From: Cardinalis cardinalis
Lineage: Eukaryota; Chordata; Aves; Passeriformes; Cardinalidae
Length of the DNA: 64,000 nt
Assembly (NCBI GenBank): GCA_014549065.1
Contig: JACDOX010000034.1
Coordinates: 1,054,001 to 1,118,000, forward strand
Reading direction: 5' to 3'
The notes under the pieces are model-generated. The model searched no databases, had not been told where the DNA came from, and saw nothing but the letters and a program-made list of their open reading frames with translations. Made by a program: the position numbers and the translations under genes. Shown one piece after another: positions 27,901-39,019 of this stretch (positions are counted from its first letter, which is position 1; each line of letters begins with the position of its first letter).

Positions 27901-30900
27901 AGGGCACATCCCAGGACAGCTTCACAAGCATGGATACATCCCAGACAGCTTCACAAGCATGTTCTCATCTCCAGGGAATAGCACTGGGCACAGGGATAGC
28001 GTCCAAAGGGCACTGGGATTGTCACTGACTATAACCCAGCACAGATCTGTTGGAGGAACATGTTGGTGTAGGCTTGACACAGCTTCTGCCTGGAAAGCTC
28101 TTTTTAATAGTCACTGCTTTCTTAATTTTGTTAACAGCATGAGATTTCAACTGTATCCCTTTAGTTCCTCATGACTCTTCCTTCCCAGCTCCTTTCAACT
28201 CCCAGTACAACTCCTTTATCTCCAAATAGTTTAGCAAGAGGAAATGTTTCCCATTATATATTTGCATGCAAGAGATGACTTGGTTAATATGATGCATACA
28301 TAGGTGCAACCACTGAATCATCCTATTCTCATTTTTAATCTGATTCAGGACATGAATTTCAGACCTTGGCAAACTGCTGGATCAGTCACGTAGTCAACAA
28401 TTTGAATATTGACAAACAACCCAAGAGAATGTACTTTATTCCAATTAAATTAAAGCAATGCAAAAGGTGTGAACCCAGCCGAGCTTCCATGGAGGAATCA
28501 TTCTCACATACTCCCTGCTGCCTCACCATCCCCTTAGAGTTCCTGTCACTGAGTCCAACGATTCACACCAGAAATCATCACACTTCCCACNCACATCTTC
28601 CCCTTCTCTTTGCGAGGTGTGCAGAATCAGATCTTTTCCCGTGTTGGCATCCAGCCTCTCCTCAGTCTTCACTGGCACTACCCTTTGTATTTAGCAGCTT
28701 TTATGGATGTCCATAGAAGCTCTATCATCCCAGCTTTCAGCAATTTCTCTCCCCAGCCTCGAGTGTTTGCCACTGATATCTCTCATTGTCTTCTTCCCAC
28801 CCTTATCTGTGAATAAGTAAATGAATGCGGGTTTCTTCTATTCTGTATGTTCTCCAAGAGATGGAGAAGGACAGAACTTCCTCGGATAAGCATCAAATAT
28901 TAAAAGTGTTCCCGGCAAACCTGAGAAGTTTGCCTGAACTCTAATAGTGCATTCACAGACATGGAATATGCATGGCAAAGGGTCGGAATTGGTCAAACTA
29001 AGGCCTGCCCCTAGCTCTGGCTGTGCCCTACACCCTTTTCTTTGGGGAGAGATTAATTCGGAGAGACAGTGGAAAGCACCTTCCCAGACACAAAGGAAAT
29101 CACAAAGCTCCTTTATAGACCCTGCTCTGCCTGTTCCTGGCCTTAAGGTGCATCTTTGTGACCCCCTCTGTGAAAAGGTATCACTCACATGAAACTCCCC
29201 ACTCTATCACAAACTTTTTCTTTTCTTTTTTTGCAACAGGTAGGAAATAGGGGTCCTACCCACCGACTCTCCCCCACCCGTGAGGGGGTTGGAGCCTTTG
29301 TGCACAAGCAGGGCCAGAGGCTGTGGAGCTGAGGGCGCTGGAGACCCTGAGCGCTGCAAGGTGAGCTCGGCCAGCCAGGTGCCCCCCTGAGGGGACAGGC
29401 GGTGGCCCTGTGAAGGTGTCTCTGGAGCTGCAGGGCTTGGACAAAAGACCTGAGAAGTTGAGGGAAGCTTACTTTATCTATTCTAATTAGGGGGGAAAGG
29501 CAAAGAGCTACTACAAAGAAAATTCTGGTTGCCACAGGGGGTTGAAACAAAGGATCGGGCAGCTATTGACACTTTAAAATGTGTCACTTAAGTGTTGTGT
29601 TAAAGTGTTGTGTTAAAGTGTCTTTTTNACAGCTGGACTAAATGATGAAGCCTGTTTAACTTCCTTGTTATCCAGCCCAGCCAAGAAAAAAGGCAGAACC
29701 CATGCTGCTTTATGAAATAAATTTGGAAGATGATTTTGAGAAACTTCTGGAAGACAACTCTTACTCGGAGAAGCAAACCAGGTGCTGTGTCCCTCTCCAG
29801 AAGTCTCCTGAATTCTTCGAACTGGGCAGCAAACATAAAAGAAGGTTGATGTCTTCTGTGCTGGCTTCTTTTGTCAGGGGTCTCAAGCTTTGTGTGGAGG
29901 AGAAACCTTTGGAGACTGTGATGATCATGGGGTTGATGCCATGGCCAGAGAACTGAGAGTCACCTGTGGCAACGCCGACACAAACCAGCACCCTTGCNGC
30001 CCTTGCATCGAGCTGTGTTCTCAAAGCACGCTGAGTGCTGTTTTCACGCACAGAGCAGCCTCTCAACCCCTGTTCCTCCTCCTACAGTGTAAACCACANC
30101 AGTATTTTTATCACATTCACATTTTACTGTTAAAAAAGCTGAAAGATGACAAAGTGACAAAGTATTTATGTCAAACAATGCAAGTTTGTTCTTTGTAAAT
30201 AAAATGTTCCCTGAAAATGACACATGAGCCCATTACATGTGTGTGGGGAGGCAGGAGGCAGAGTTGTACCCAACATGGTGGCTCTGTTAGCTTTAAGAAT
30301 TTAGTGTTGTGTAATAGACATGGGAGCTATGGCTTTTTGGATTTGAGCTCCTACAGTCATGTAGTTGCATCAGTCAGACCTTGCCAACAGCACTTCAGGA
30401 ACTTTTCTATAAAATAAAAGGCTGGGAGGGCAATTAAAGTGCATGTAATAAAAATGACTGGGTATGTATTCCAGACACTAATATACATGTAAACATATTG
30501 AAGGAGACAAAATTATTTGCTCAAGGGCTAAGCAAGTACAGTATTTTTGGTCATATAATGTCTAAAATGTGTGTTTGAACAGCAGAGCAAACTGGTTACA
30601 CATGCTGAGTTCAGCTGGGAAGGTGCTTTTATGTTAGTGCAAAAATGCCAGGTTTGACATGCTTAATCCAGCCTCAAAGAAATGAAAACTATTTCCAGAG
30701 TGTGATCTGAGTCTCTAGCTGCATTTCCTTGATAAAATGACAGTTGTGCATGACAAGTAGTGANTAAGCTGCTTAGTGTTGAAAGAGCCCCATTTGAAGC
30801 AAAAGTGGTGAATAAGGAGGTTGCTACACTTATGAATCAGCAAAAATCAAAATCTTTGTGAATTGTAAAAGTGGTGCTTTGTGGTAGTCAAAACTAAACC

Positions 30901-32337
30901 TGACCATGATGAACAGCAAATTTTATCCAGTGTAACAGGATAATAGAATTGCAAGTGACCCTGGGCATCTGCTGATGCAAACTAATACACAATGTGAAAA
31001 TTAGTTCAAAATACACCTACTCAAGTGTATGGGTGTATGTGTACCCCAGGAGGTACTGTTCTAATTTCTAACAATGCTTGGGAAAGAATCTTGGACTGAC
31101 TATGAAAAAATCAAGTTATTGTTATAATGTGTCTGAAAAATGAAAACAAGTAAGCAGGAATTACCAGAAAATGATGGTGAATGTCACAGGAAGCATTGCT
31201 CTGTGAGTTTATAAACTGTGCAGGTACTTGGACTGCTCTTGTAAAAATGACACACATCACAAGTTGTGATGAGAATCCTAAAGATATATAACAGCTCCTG
31301 CATGGAGCTTCAACAAATGAGGCCTTCCAGCACAGAATAAAAAGGATGGAGAGAGGATATGACAGAAGTTTAGGCANTCTTAAAGGAGATGATCAGGTAA
31401 AGATAATTAGCTATTACTCCCAATGATGAGGACTCAGGAATGTCCCGTGAAATTATATAAGAGCAAGTTTTTAGGAAATAAANGTTTTTTCTCTTTCACC
31501 ACACATAATTAAGCTAATGAGTTAATTATTCCAGGATTATGTGGATTNTTATATATATATGGTATAAATATTAAATATTTATATAAGCCTTATAGAGGTG
31601 ACATCAAAACATAGTTAGGCAAAGTAGAGAGTGAAACAAGTGCCATTAAGAAGATTAAAATGATAGATCCAGACAGAGCCTCTGGAGGTGCCTGGGGGCT
31701 GTTGAAAGCAGAGATGAAGACACAGTCTTTAGAAAGCCATAGGGCATTACTGGGAGATGATGCCAAGATATCTGCCATCCTGAGATAAGCTAAAACCCGT
31801 TTCTGAGTTGAGGAAGTGACAACAGTATTTATTTTCCTATTTTTATGAAGCTTTTATTTCCGCATTACTTTACAACCCACAAGAAACAACATTTTGTATA
31901 TAAACGAACACTTCATAGCATTCACCAGCTTCAATGCTACTCCTAGCTTACAGATGAACCTTTAAAAATTCCAGAGTTGTTAAAACTTGTCTCTTGCACC
32001 TCCTGCCAATGAGACAGGTGTTAAGAAAAGTGTATGCAACAAGCCTGTAACCCTGGATTTATGCTCTGTGAGAATTCCTTGCTAGGATTTCCCTCTCCTT
32101 CCCAAATAAAGATTTACATACATGAGCAAGCAAACAAAAATCAAGGAAACTAAAAGTAGCACTCAGCTTTAACACAGAATTTGTTTGATTGTAAATGAAA
32201 AACACTGTGGCAGTACTGAGCAACAACANGAGCTGTGAATTTCTTCCAAGCATTTACAATTACTATCTATCAAACCTGGGTATCATTTCATAAAACATAG
32301 TTAACTATTTGAGGTCTTTCTTTTGAGATTATTTAAA
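24942..32337. other. Intergenic, no gene seen
   Basis: No supported gene. Contents worth noting: a 30-bp imperfect tandem duplication at 27906-27961, a GC-rich patch at about 29240-29440, two copies of a 15-bp unit TTGTGTTAAAGTG near 29593-29622, and a short (TA)n at about 31550-31560. The GC-rich patch starts after a polypyrimidine run ending in CAG, but no exon can be argued from sequence alone. Confidence 0.35.
27906..27961. repeat. Short tandem duplication, 30-bp unit
   Basis: Two adjacent copies of ACATCCCAGGACAGCTTCAC... differing by one missing G in the second copy. Simple local duplication with no associated gene. Confidence 0.8.
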
Positions 32338-33455
32338 GATCTTAGATTTCAGTAAAGCTTTTAATACTCTCACAGCGCCTTTCTGAACAAAATGTCCAGC
32401 TCACAGCAGGATAAACATGTCNTGCAAACATGNTGAGCAACTGGCTCATGGGTTGGGCACAAAGGGTTCCAGTGAATGGGGTGACATCAGACTGGTGACC
32501 TGTCACTACTGGGGTTCCACAGGGCTCCCTCTCAGGCCCTGTGCTCTTCAACATCTTCATAAATTACTTGGATGCAAGATTCAAAGATATACTAAGTTCA
32601 CCAATGACACAAAATTGGGATGAGCTGTCGACTTGCCTGAGGGNAGACAGGCTGTGCAGAGAGGCCTGGACAAATGAGAGGGCTGGGCAATCACCAACCA
32701 GATGAAGTTCAAGAAGGGAACGTTCTGGATTCTGCACCTGGGATGGGGCAGCTCTGGGTGCACGGGCAGACTGGGGAATGAGATGCTGCAGAGCAGTGCC
32801 AGAGAAAGGGACCTGGGGGTCCTGGTCTGTGGCAAGTTGAACATGAGCCAGCAGTGCCCTGGCAGCCAGGAGAGCCAACCCTGTCCTGGGGGCATCAGGC
32901 ACAGCATGGCCAGCCGGGCAAGGGAGGGGATTGTCCTGCACTGCTCTGGGGCAGCCTCACCTCCAGTGCTGGGGGCAGTTCTGGGTGCCACAACATAAAA
33001 AAGACGTGAAACTATGGGAGAGGGTCCAAAGGAGGGCAACAAGGATGGAGAAAGGCCTTGAGGGGAAACCATACGAGGAGTGACTGAGGTCACTGGATGT
33101 GTTCAGCTTGGAGGAGACTGAGGAGAGATGTCATTGCAGTCTGCAGCTTCCTTGTGAGGGGAGAAGGAGGGACAGACATTGATCTCTCCCCTTTGATGAC
33201 CAGTGACAGGACCCAGGAATGGCCTCAGGTTGTATCAGGGGAGGTTTAGGCTGGACATTAGTAAAAGGTTTTTCACCCAGAGGGTGGANTGGATACTNGA
33301 ACAGGTTTCCCAGAGAAGTGGTCACAGCAGCAGCCTGACAGAGTTCAAAAAGTGTGCGGACAATGTTCTCAGGNACATGGTGTNCAGGGCCAGGAGTTGG
33401 ACTCAATGATCCTTGTGTGGGTCCCTTCCAACTCAGAATATNCTATGAAATCCAA
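32338..33455 (+). mobile_element. CR1 LINE, about 1.1 kb of 3' end with RT remnant
   Basis: The longest CR1 copy in the window, in + orientation. It begins within the reverse-transcriptase domain (a DFSKAFNTL-type reading at 32346), passes GGGGTTCCACAGGGCTCCCT (palm region) and the catalytic box, and ends with the CR1 tail CCTTCCAACTCAGAATAT. The catalytic motif, normally F-A-D-D, reads F-T-N-D here, and the frame is broken several times, so the copy is dead. Fragments of open frame inside it are not host genes. Confidence 0.9.
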
Positions 33456-34499
33456 ATTAACTTTCTAAACCTCTGACAGCAAAGCCAAATTAATTTGTAA
33501 TTTTGCAGATACACANATAATTTGAGTTTCTAGTAATTGTTATCTATACAAATTACTAGATCAAATTTAAATATTATTTAAGTCCCTACTGATGAAGGCA
33601 TTTCTACTCCCAGACACATGTCACAAAACCAGACTCAGTACTAGGTGTAATATACAGAGCTTTACTTCAAGATACAAACACAGCATTTTCAGCAACATTT
33701 TATACTCAGACAAATTTTTATTATTTTTCCTACACATCCTTTTTAACACAGCATTCATTTCTGGTAGGAATTTTTGTCAGTGTTTTGAAAAGCCAAGACT
33801 CTTTACTAAGTTGTAATGAAGCATCATTTAATAGAAGTCATGCTTGGCTGGATGCTTTGGGTGAAGTGCAGACTGTGTGAGGCTACCCTGAGCCCGGGAG
33901 AAACACTGGGTTTACTTTACATGTTACAAGCAAAGCCCAAGGTAAGGGCTTCTAGTGCTGACACAAGTAATTCATACATCGATGGCTCGGACTTTGTCCA
34001 CAAAACCTTTCTTTAAAGATGAGGCCTAAAGAGTACTATAATAAGAAGAAACTTTTTTTATTTTATTGTGAACAACAGAGCTCAATCACCAGACAAATAA
34101 CATCTAGTGACAGATCTTCACACGGCAACTCTGATTTGAGTCACCCTTTATACTTCCTGCTAGATTACTTTCTCTCACAAAACCAACTTTAATCCTCACT
34201 CCCTCTGCGCAGCAGCAGTAAAATCAAGGCTGCGCACCCTAGTGAGGAAATCTTTTTAAAACAAAAAACAAGATCTTCCTTCTATCCTGCCTTTAGCTGT
34301 CTGATGCCCTTGTTATCCCTACATCAGGCTACCGAGAATTTTCAATTTTCAATTCATTAGCTAGTTTACCTACTCGTCTTCCAAACTCAGGCCTTCTAAG
34401 AAGGTCTCTCAGGTTTCTCCCTGTAGCCCTGCCTCACCCCAGAGAAAATCTATGGGAGCTGCGTTTTATCTGAACGTTGTCCCAACTTTCTCAAGGTGA
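33456..34499. other. Region upstream of the GJB2 CpG island
   Basis: AT-rich, no gene visible. It may hold distal GJB2 control elements, but none is recognisable by eye. Confidence 0.35.
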
Positions 34500-34784
34500 C
34501 GATTTCCTCCGGCTGCCACGGCTCAGGGGCAGTTTCGGAGTGTCCCGCGGGACTGACTGCCCCCCGGGACACGTTTTCTGCCAACACTTGGGAATCAATC
34601 CGGGCGCCGGGCCGCATTTGCAGGGTACCGGGTGCGCTCCGCCCGATGCGCGCCCTGTGCTCACGGACGGGAAGGGGCGAACCCGAGGGCGCTCCCGCGG
34701 GGGCACCGTTCCCTGTCCCGCTCCGCCCGCAGCAGCTCCCGCCCCGCGGGCANGGCAGAGCCCAGCGCCGCCGCCTGCGGCTCA

Positions 34785-34828
34785 GCCCTGCGGCTCAGCC
34801 CCTCAGCCCAGCCCAGCTCAGCCCCCCC
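34785..34828. repeat. CAGCCC/CAGCTC low-complexity run in the GJB2 promoter
   Basis: Irregular repeats of CTCAGCCC and CCAGCCCAGC immediately upstream of the pentanucleotide array. It has no CpG, unlike the flanking island. Confidence 0.7.
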
Positions 34829-34830
34829 AA

Positions 34831-34870
34831 TCCAGTCCAGTCCAGTCCAGTCCGGTCCGGTCCGGTCCGG
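34831..34870. repeat. Pentanucleotide array (TCCAG)4(TCCGG)4
   Basis: Eight perfect five-base units. The first four are TCCAG and the last four TCCGG, so only the downstream half contains CpG. It ends about 70 bp upstream of the GJB2 TATA-like box. Confidence 0.95.
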
Positions 34871-34972
34871 CCCGGCCCCGCCCTGGGTTCCCACCACCGC
34901 CTCCGCGGGCAGCCGGAGGAGCGGGGGGCGGGCGGGGGCGGGATAAAAAGCAGCTGCAGGTGAACGGGGAGG

Positions 34973-35084
34973 GACCTTAAAGCTCGGGGTCGTGGAGGCT
35001 AGGGCTGCGTGCTCTGCAGGCGCCCGCGGACCTTGGAGCAGTGCCTGCCTGTCGCGTCTCGTGTGTCCTGCCCAGCCGTGCCAG
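34973..35084 (+). other. GJB2: GJB2 non-coding exon 1 (predicted)
   Basis: Predicted untranslated exon. The start is inferred from the ATAAAA box at 34943-34948; the end is the donor GCCAG|GTGAGG, intron from 35085. The donor lies inside the first copy of a 46-bp tandem duplication. The second copy has the poorer site GCGAG|GTGATG, with its junction at 35130|35131. Confidence 0.6.
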
Positions 35085-35156
35085 GTGAGGGTCCGGAGCG
35101 GTTTCCTTATGTCCTGCCTAGCCGTGCGAGGTGATGGTCCGGAGCGGCTCCCGCGT
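35065..35156. repeat. GJB2: 46-bp tandem duplication spanning the GJB2 exon 1 splice donor
   Basis: Copies are 35065-35110 and 35111-35156. The first 37 bases differ at only three positions (C/T, C/G and G/T), the last nine more. Both begin GTCCTGCC. The G/T change falls in the splice donor, GTGAGG against GTGATG. Confidence 0.88.
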
Positions 35157-37386
35157 GTCGCAGTTGTGGGATCGGGACCGAGGTTGGGATTAGGCTGTGC
35201 GCCCCTCCGAGCGGGTGGCGATCCGTGTGCTGGAGCGGGGCTCGGGTCGAGGTCGTCCCGGCGGGTCTGGGGCAGCCACGCCGCAGCCCCGACGCCGGGC
35301 AAGCCGTGCTTGGGCTGGGGCTGTCAGCCNCGGGACCGGCGAGCAGCGGGCCGGGGGCGGTGACTGCGGCTGGCCGGCACCTTCGGACCGCGCAGCCCGC
35401 CCCGGCAGGAGCCGTCGGCCCTCTGAGCCAAAGCCGGCGTTTGCCGAGGGTGCCCGCTGACAGGAGCGGGCGCCAATCCTGCCGCTTCCCGCCGCTGAAG
35501 GCTCGCAGCCGCGCGGGAACTCGGCGGGATAAAGGTCGACGAGGAGGGAGGGAGGGGCTGGGATCCAGCTACTAACTCAGAGTGGGAATTTGGAGCGGTT
35601 TTCAATAACGGTGTCTTGGTTGGCAAGTTGGGGGTCCGGATAGATTGGCTCCCTAAGAACCTACTGCAGTGTTTCGGTAGTNGCCGATAAGAGGGAGAAG
35701 AGTTTTTTGCTCCCCCCAAAACTTGCAGCCTTGGTTCGGAGCTGCAGTGTGAGATGGCACTTGCAACCCAGGCTGTTCAGCTCAGCGATATGCACTTCCC
35801 AGACTTTCCTTCAGTTCTGATTAGCTTCTTGTAAAGGTTTAATTGACTTAATTTTATTGACTGTGCAACAGATATGAGGGAATTCTTAACAGAATAATGG
35901 AGCTATCTCATCATAGCCTGTAGGTTAGCTCAGTATAAAATGTTGCATATAATGGTGCCAGTTTCAGCNGAGACAAAGCATGAGAAGTCTCAGGAATTCC
36001 AGTCATCTTCTCAAAGTTGTTTTCTTTTCTGCCTTACCCAATTTTACCTTTCCGCATCACAGTAAATCTGACCTCTCCCTCTTGCCTCCGGGCTTGTCCG
36101 TACAAGCTAGGCCCTCGTACCAAGGGTATGTGTTGGGGCACGTTTTGTCCTTTGGTTGGGATGTAACTGCACCAGGGTAAAAAGGTTTTTTTTTGCCCCC
36201 CTCTCTGCTGTGGGAGAATGAGAGATTTTTGTGGACTTTGGCCTGTGTTGTGTTGCAAGGTACCGTGCTCTCCCCACAGCACACCGCCAGCACCAAGAGG
36301 AGATGGAGCTCTTATCCATGGCCCATGTGGCTCTCCCAGTCTAGCCTTGAGACATGATGGACCAGCTATGCAGGTTCCTAGGTCGGGTTTCAAAGTGTTT
36401 TGTCCAATTCAGTGATAGTTTCCAAATGGCTGCAATCAGTGAAAGCTGAGCCCTGAGACTGAGGTCTGAACTTCAGCAAAACTTACTTTCAAAAGGGGCA
36501 AAGAGTGTATCTTAGTTTTTAAGAGTAAGAGGAAAGCTGAAATCAAACTTCTCTGATGTTTGACTTTCTGTATTCTGCTGGAGTGTGACAGCATCTGGAA
36601 AATCAACATAGACTCTTCAGCTGAGGGCTTTTTCTTCTCANCTCTGTGACACTGCTTGCCTCCTTTTTTGGATGACATAGCAATGAATGTGGAAGGGCAG
36701 GCTCTGCTCTATCTGCCTTTGCCTGCTGGTTTGTGCTATATAAGCATGCAGCCCTGACAGAACTGGCTTGAGGCTTCTCACCAGTGCTGGCAAATTCAAA
36801 CACTGTACTTTTGAGATTAAGGGCCTTGTCTGAGCTGCAACAGAAAGCCTTGGAGGCCTGCTGGAGGTGTCTCTGTAGAGCAAGGACTTCTGCTGAAAAA
36901 GGCCAAGTAGTGCTTACCTCTGGGACAAGGAAAGCACCTCAGCCTTCTAGGGCTGANGTTGGTAAAGAAATCCTGTAAAAATGCTAGAGAAGACTCTAGT
37001 TTGTCTAGATGTGGTTTAACTCATGCAGTGATAGTAATTTCTCTTGCTTTCGGAAGTACGCTGAAAGGCAAAATACTAACCAGAGTCTACTACAGAAAGG
37101 GCAGGAGAACATGGAGGATGTACAGAGAAAGTGTATTAAGATGAACTAATTTCCTGCCCAAAGCCTTGTTGAGTAATACACTGAGGTATGCTTGTCCCAT
37201 CATAAACTGATGGAAAGAGTTTAATAAGTTGTTTGAATCCGTAAACATATGGGTGACATAAATGAAAGTGACTTACACTTGCCTATGGCTCTAGAGAGAC
37301 TGTTAGTAAGTTCTTTTTTCACAGATTTAGAGNTGATTTTTCACAGTTTGAAAAGTGACCATTCTGTGTATTGTGTTATCCTGCAG
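35085..37386 (+). other. GJB2: GJB2 intron 1
   Basis: A 2.3-kb intron from GTGAGG to the acceptor TTATCCTGCAG ending at 37386. It is close in size to the short intron of mammalian GJB2. No coding exon is seen in it. Confidence 0.65.
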
Positions 37387-37390
37387 GTAA

Positions 37391-38086
<696 letters not shown>

Positions 38087-38988
38087 GTCTCNGGGTTCAG
38101 GATTTTCAGGTTCCCCATTTCCCTTCAGCTTTCTTAGGTGTAAGAAAACAAACAATATTTTCATACTCAAGGAAAGGATAAAAAAACGAATGTTCTGTTG
38201 TGTTTTAAAACTGACAGCCTCCCCAGGAAGCTGGTGCTAAGGCAGGTTTTAAAGATCAGTATTCCTGCATCCACAATTAAAGTGAGCGGCCTTCTGGCAC
38301 CAGCTTCTCCAAGTATGCCTACTGCTGGTATCCTATTGTTGGGACAGCTAACTCTNCAATAACTGGGAGTGGAAAGGACCAGAGAAGGCTCTAGTGCCCN
38401 GAGGACATCCAGGAATCACCAACACACTGTGTTGGCTCAGAGGCAACGCAGTATCAAAGGTTTTTGGTGAAAAGTGGGGTAAAGGATTTTTTTGGTGCAC
38501 ATCACAGCTTTTGAGAAGGAAGAAGACAGGGAGGTGATTGTGTTTATACTAGGTGTCCTCTCTAAGTAATCTGGAGGGCAAGAAAATGGTGTAGGAACAC
38601 AGATACTCTGGCAGTGCATGCTATCAGTTTTGCTGGGCACCAGCGTGTTTTTTTNCTTCTCATCTTCTTGCCTGCACTAAGAAGCATATCCTTAAGGGTT
38701 GGGGGTGGCCAGTATCAACTGCCTGTGAATGCATTAGGTCAATGCTGCCTCTCCATAGTGACAAAGACTACAGCAGTGGGAGGAATGAAGTTCATTTTTC
38801 ATTTTGTTGATCAGATGAAAAAAAGGGTTGTCACCTCTGGGAGGATAGAGGCAGTGCAAGAACTTCTCTTGTTCTCTCACAATATGGTGTGAAGAATCTC
38901 GGTACAGTGGACTTCATGTGATAAAGAGATGTTTTACCACCTGGATGTGCCTCACTCAGCTATATACCCGTAAAGCTTTTTTTTTCCC

Positions 38989-38994
38989 AATAAA
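38989..38994 (+). promoter_or_regulatory. GJB2: Poly(A) signal, GJB2
   Basis: AATAAA about 0.9 kb after the stop codon on the coding strand, followed within 30 bases by a T-rich element (39012-39020). It is the most likely end of the GJB2 transcript. Confidence 0.6.
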
Positions 38995-39019
38995 AACCAT
39001 GAAAAAGTGCCTTTTTTTT

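Larger units (their letters stand above)
34500..35560 (+). promoter_or_regulatory. GJB2: GJB2 CpG-island promoter
   Basis: A CpG island with a TATA-like ATAAAA at 34943-34948 preceded by clustered GC boxes (GGGGGGCGGGCGGGGGCGGG, about 34923-34942) and followed by GGGACCTTAAAGCTC at 34971-34985. From about 34874 to 34990 it aligns with the GJB6 promoter, apart from two small gaps. A pentanucleotide repeat (34831-34870) and a CAGCCC-rich run (34785-34828) sit just upstream of the conserved core. Start of transcription is expected near 34973. Confidence 0.83.

Noticed and set aside
32417..33409. Reading frames on both strands inside the long CR1
   Set aside because: They are pieces of a dead reverse transcriptase and its complement, with the catalytic box altered and the frame broken.
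34661..35302. Long antisense open frame across the GJB2 CpG island
   Set aside because: GC-rich DNA has few stop codons by chance; the peptide is Pro/Ala/Arg-rich, crosses the promoter, and matches nothing.
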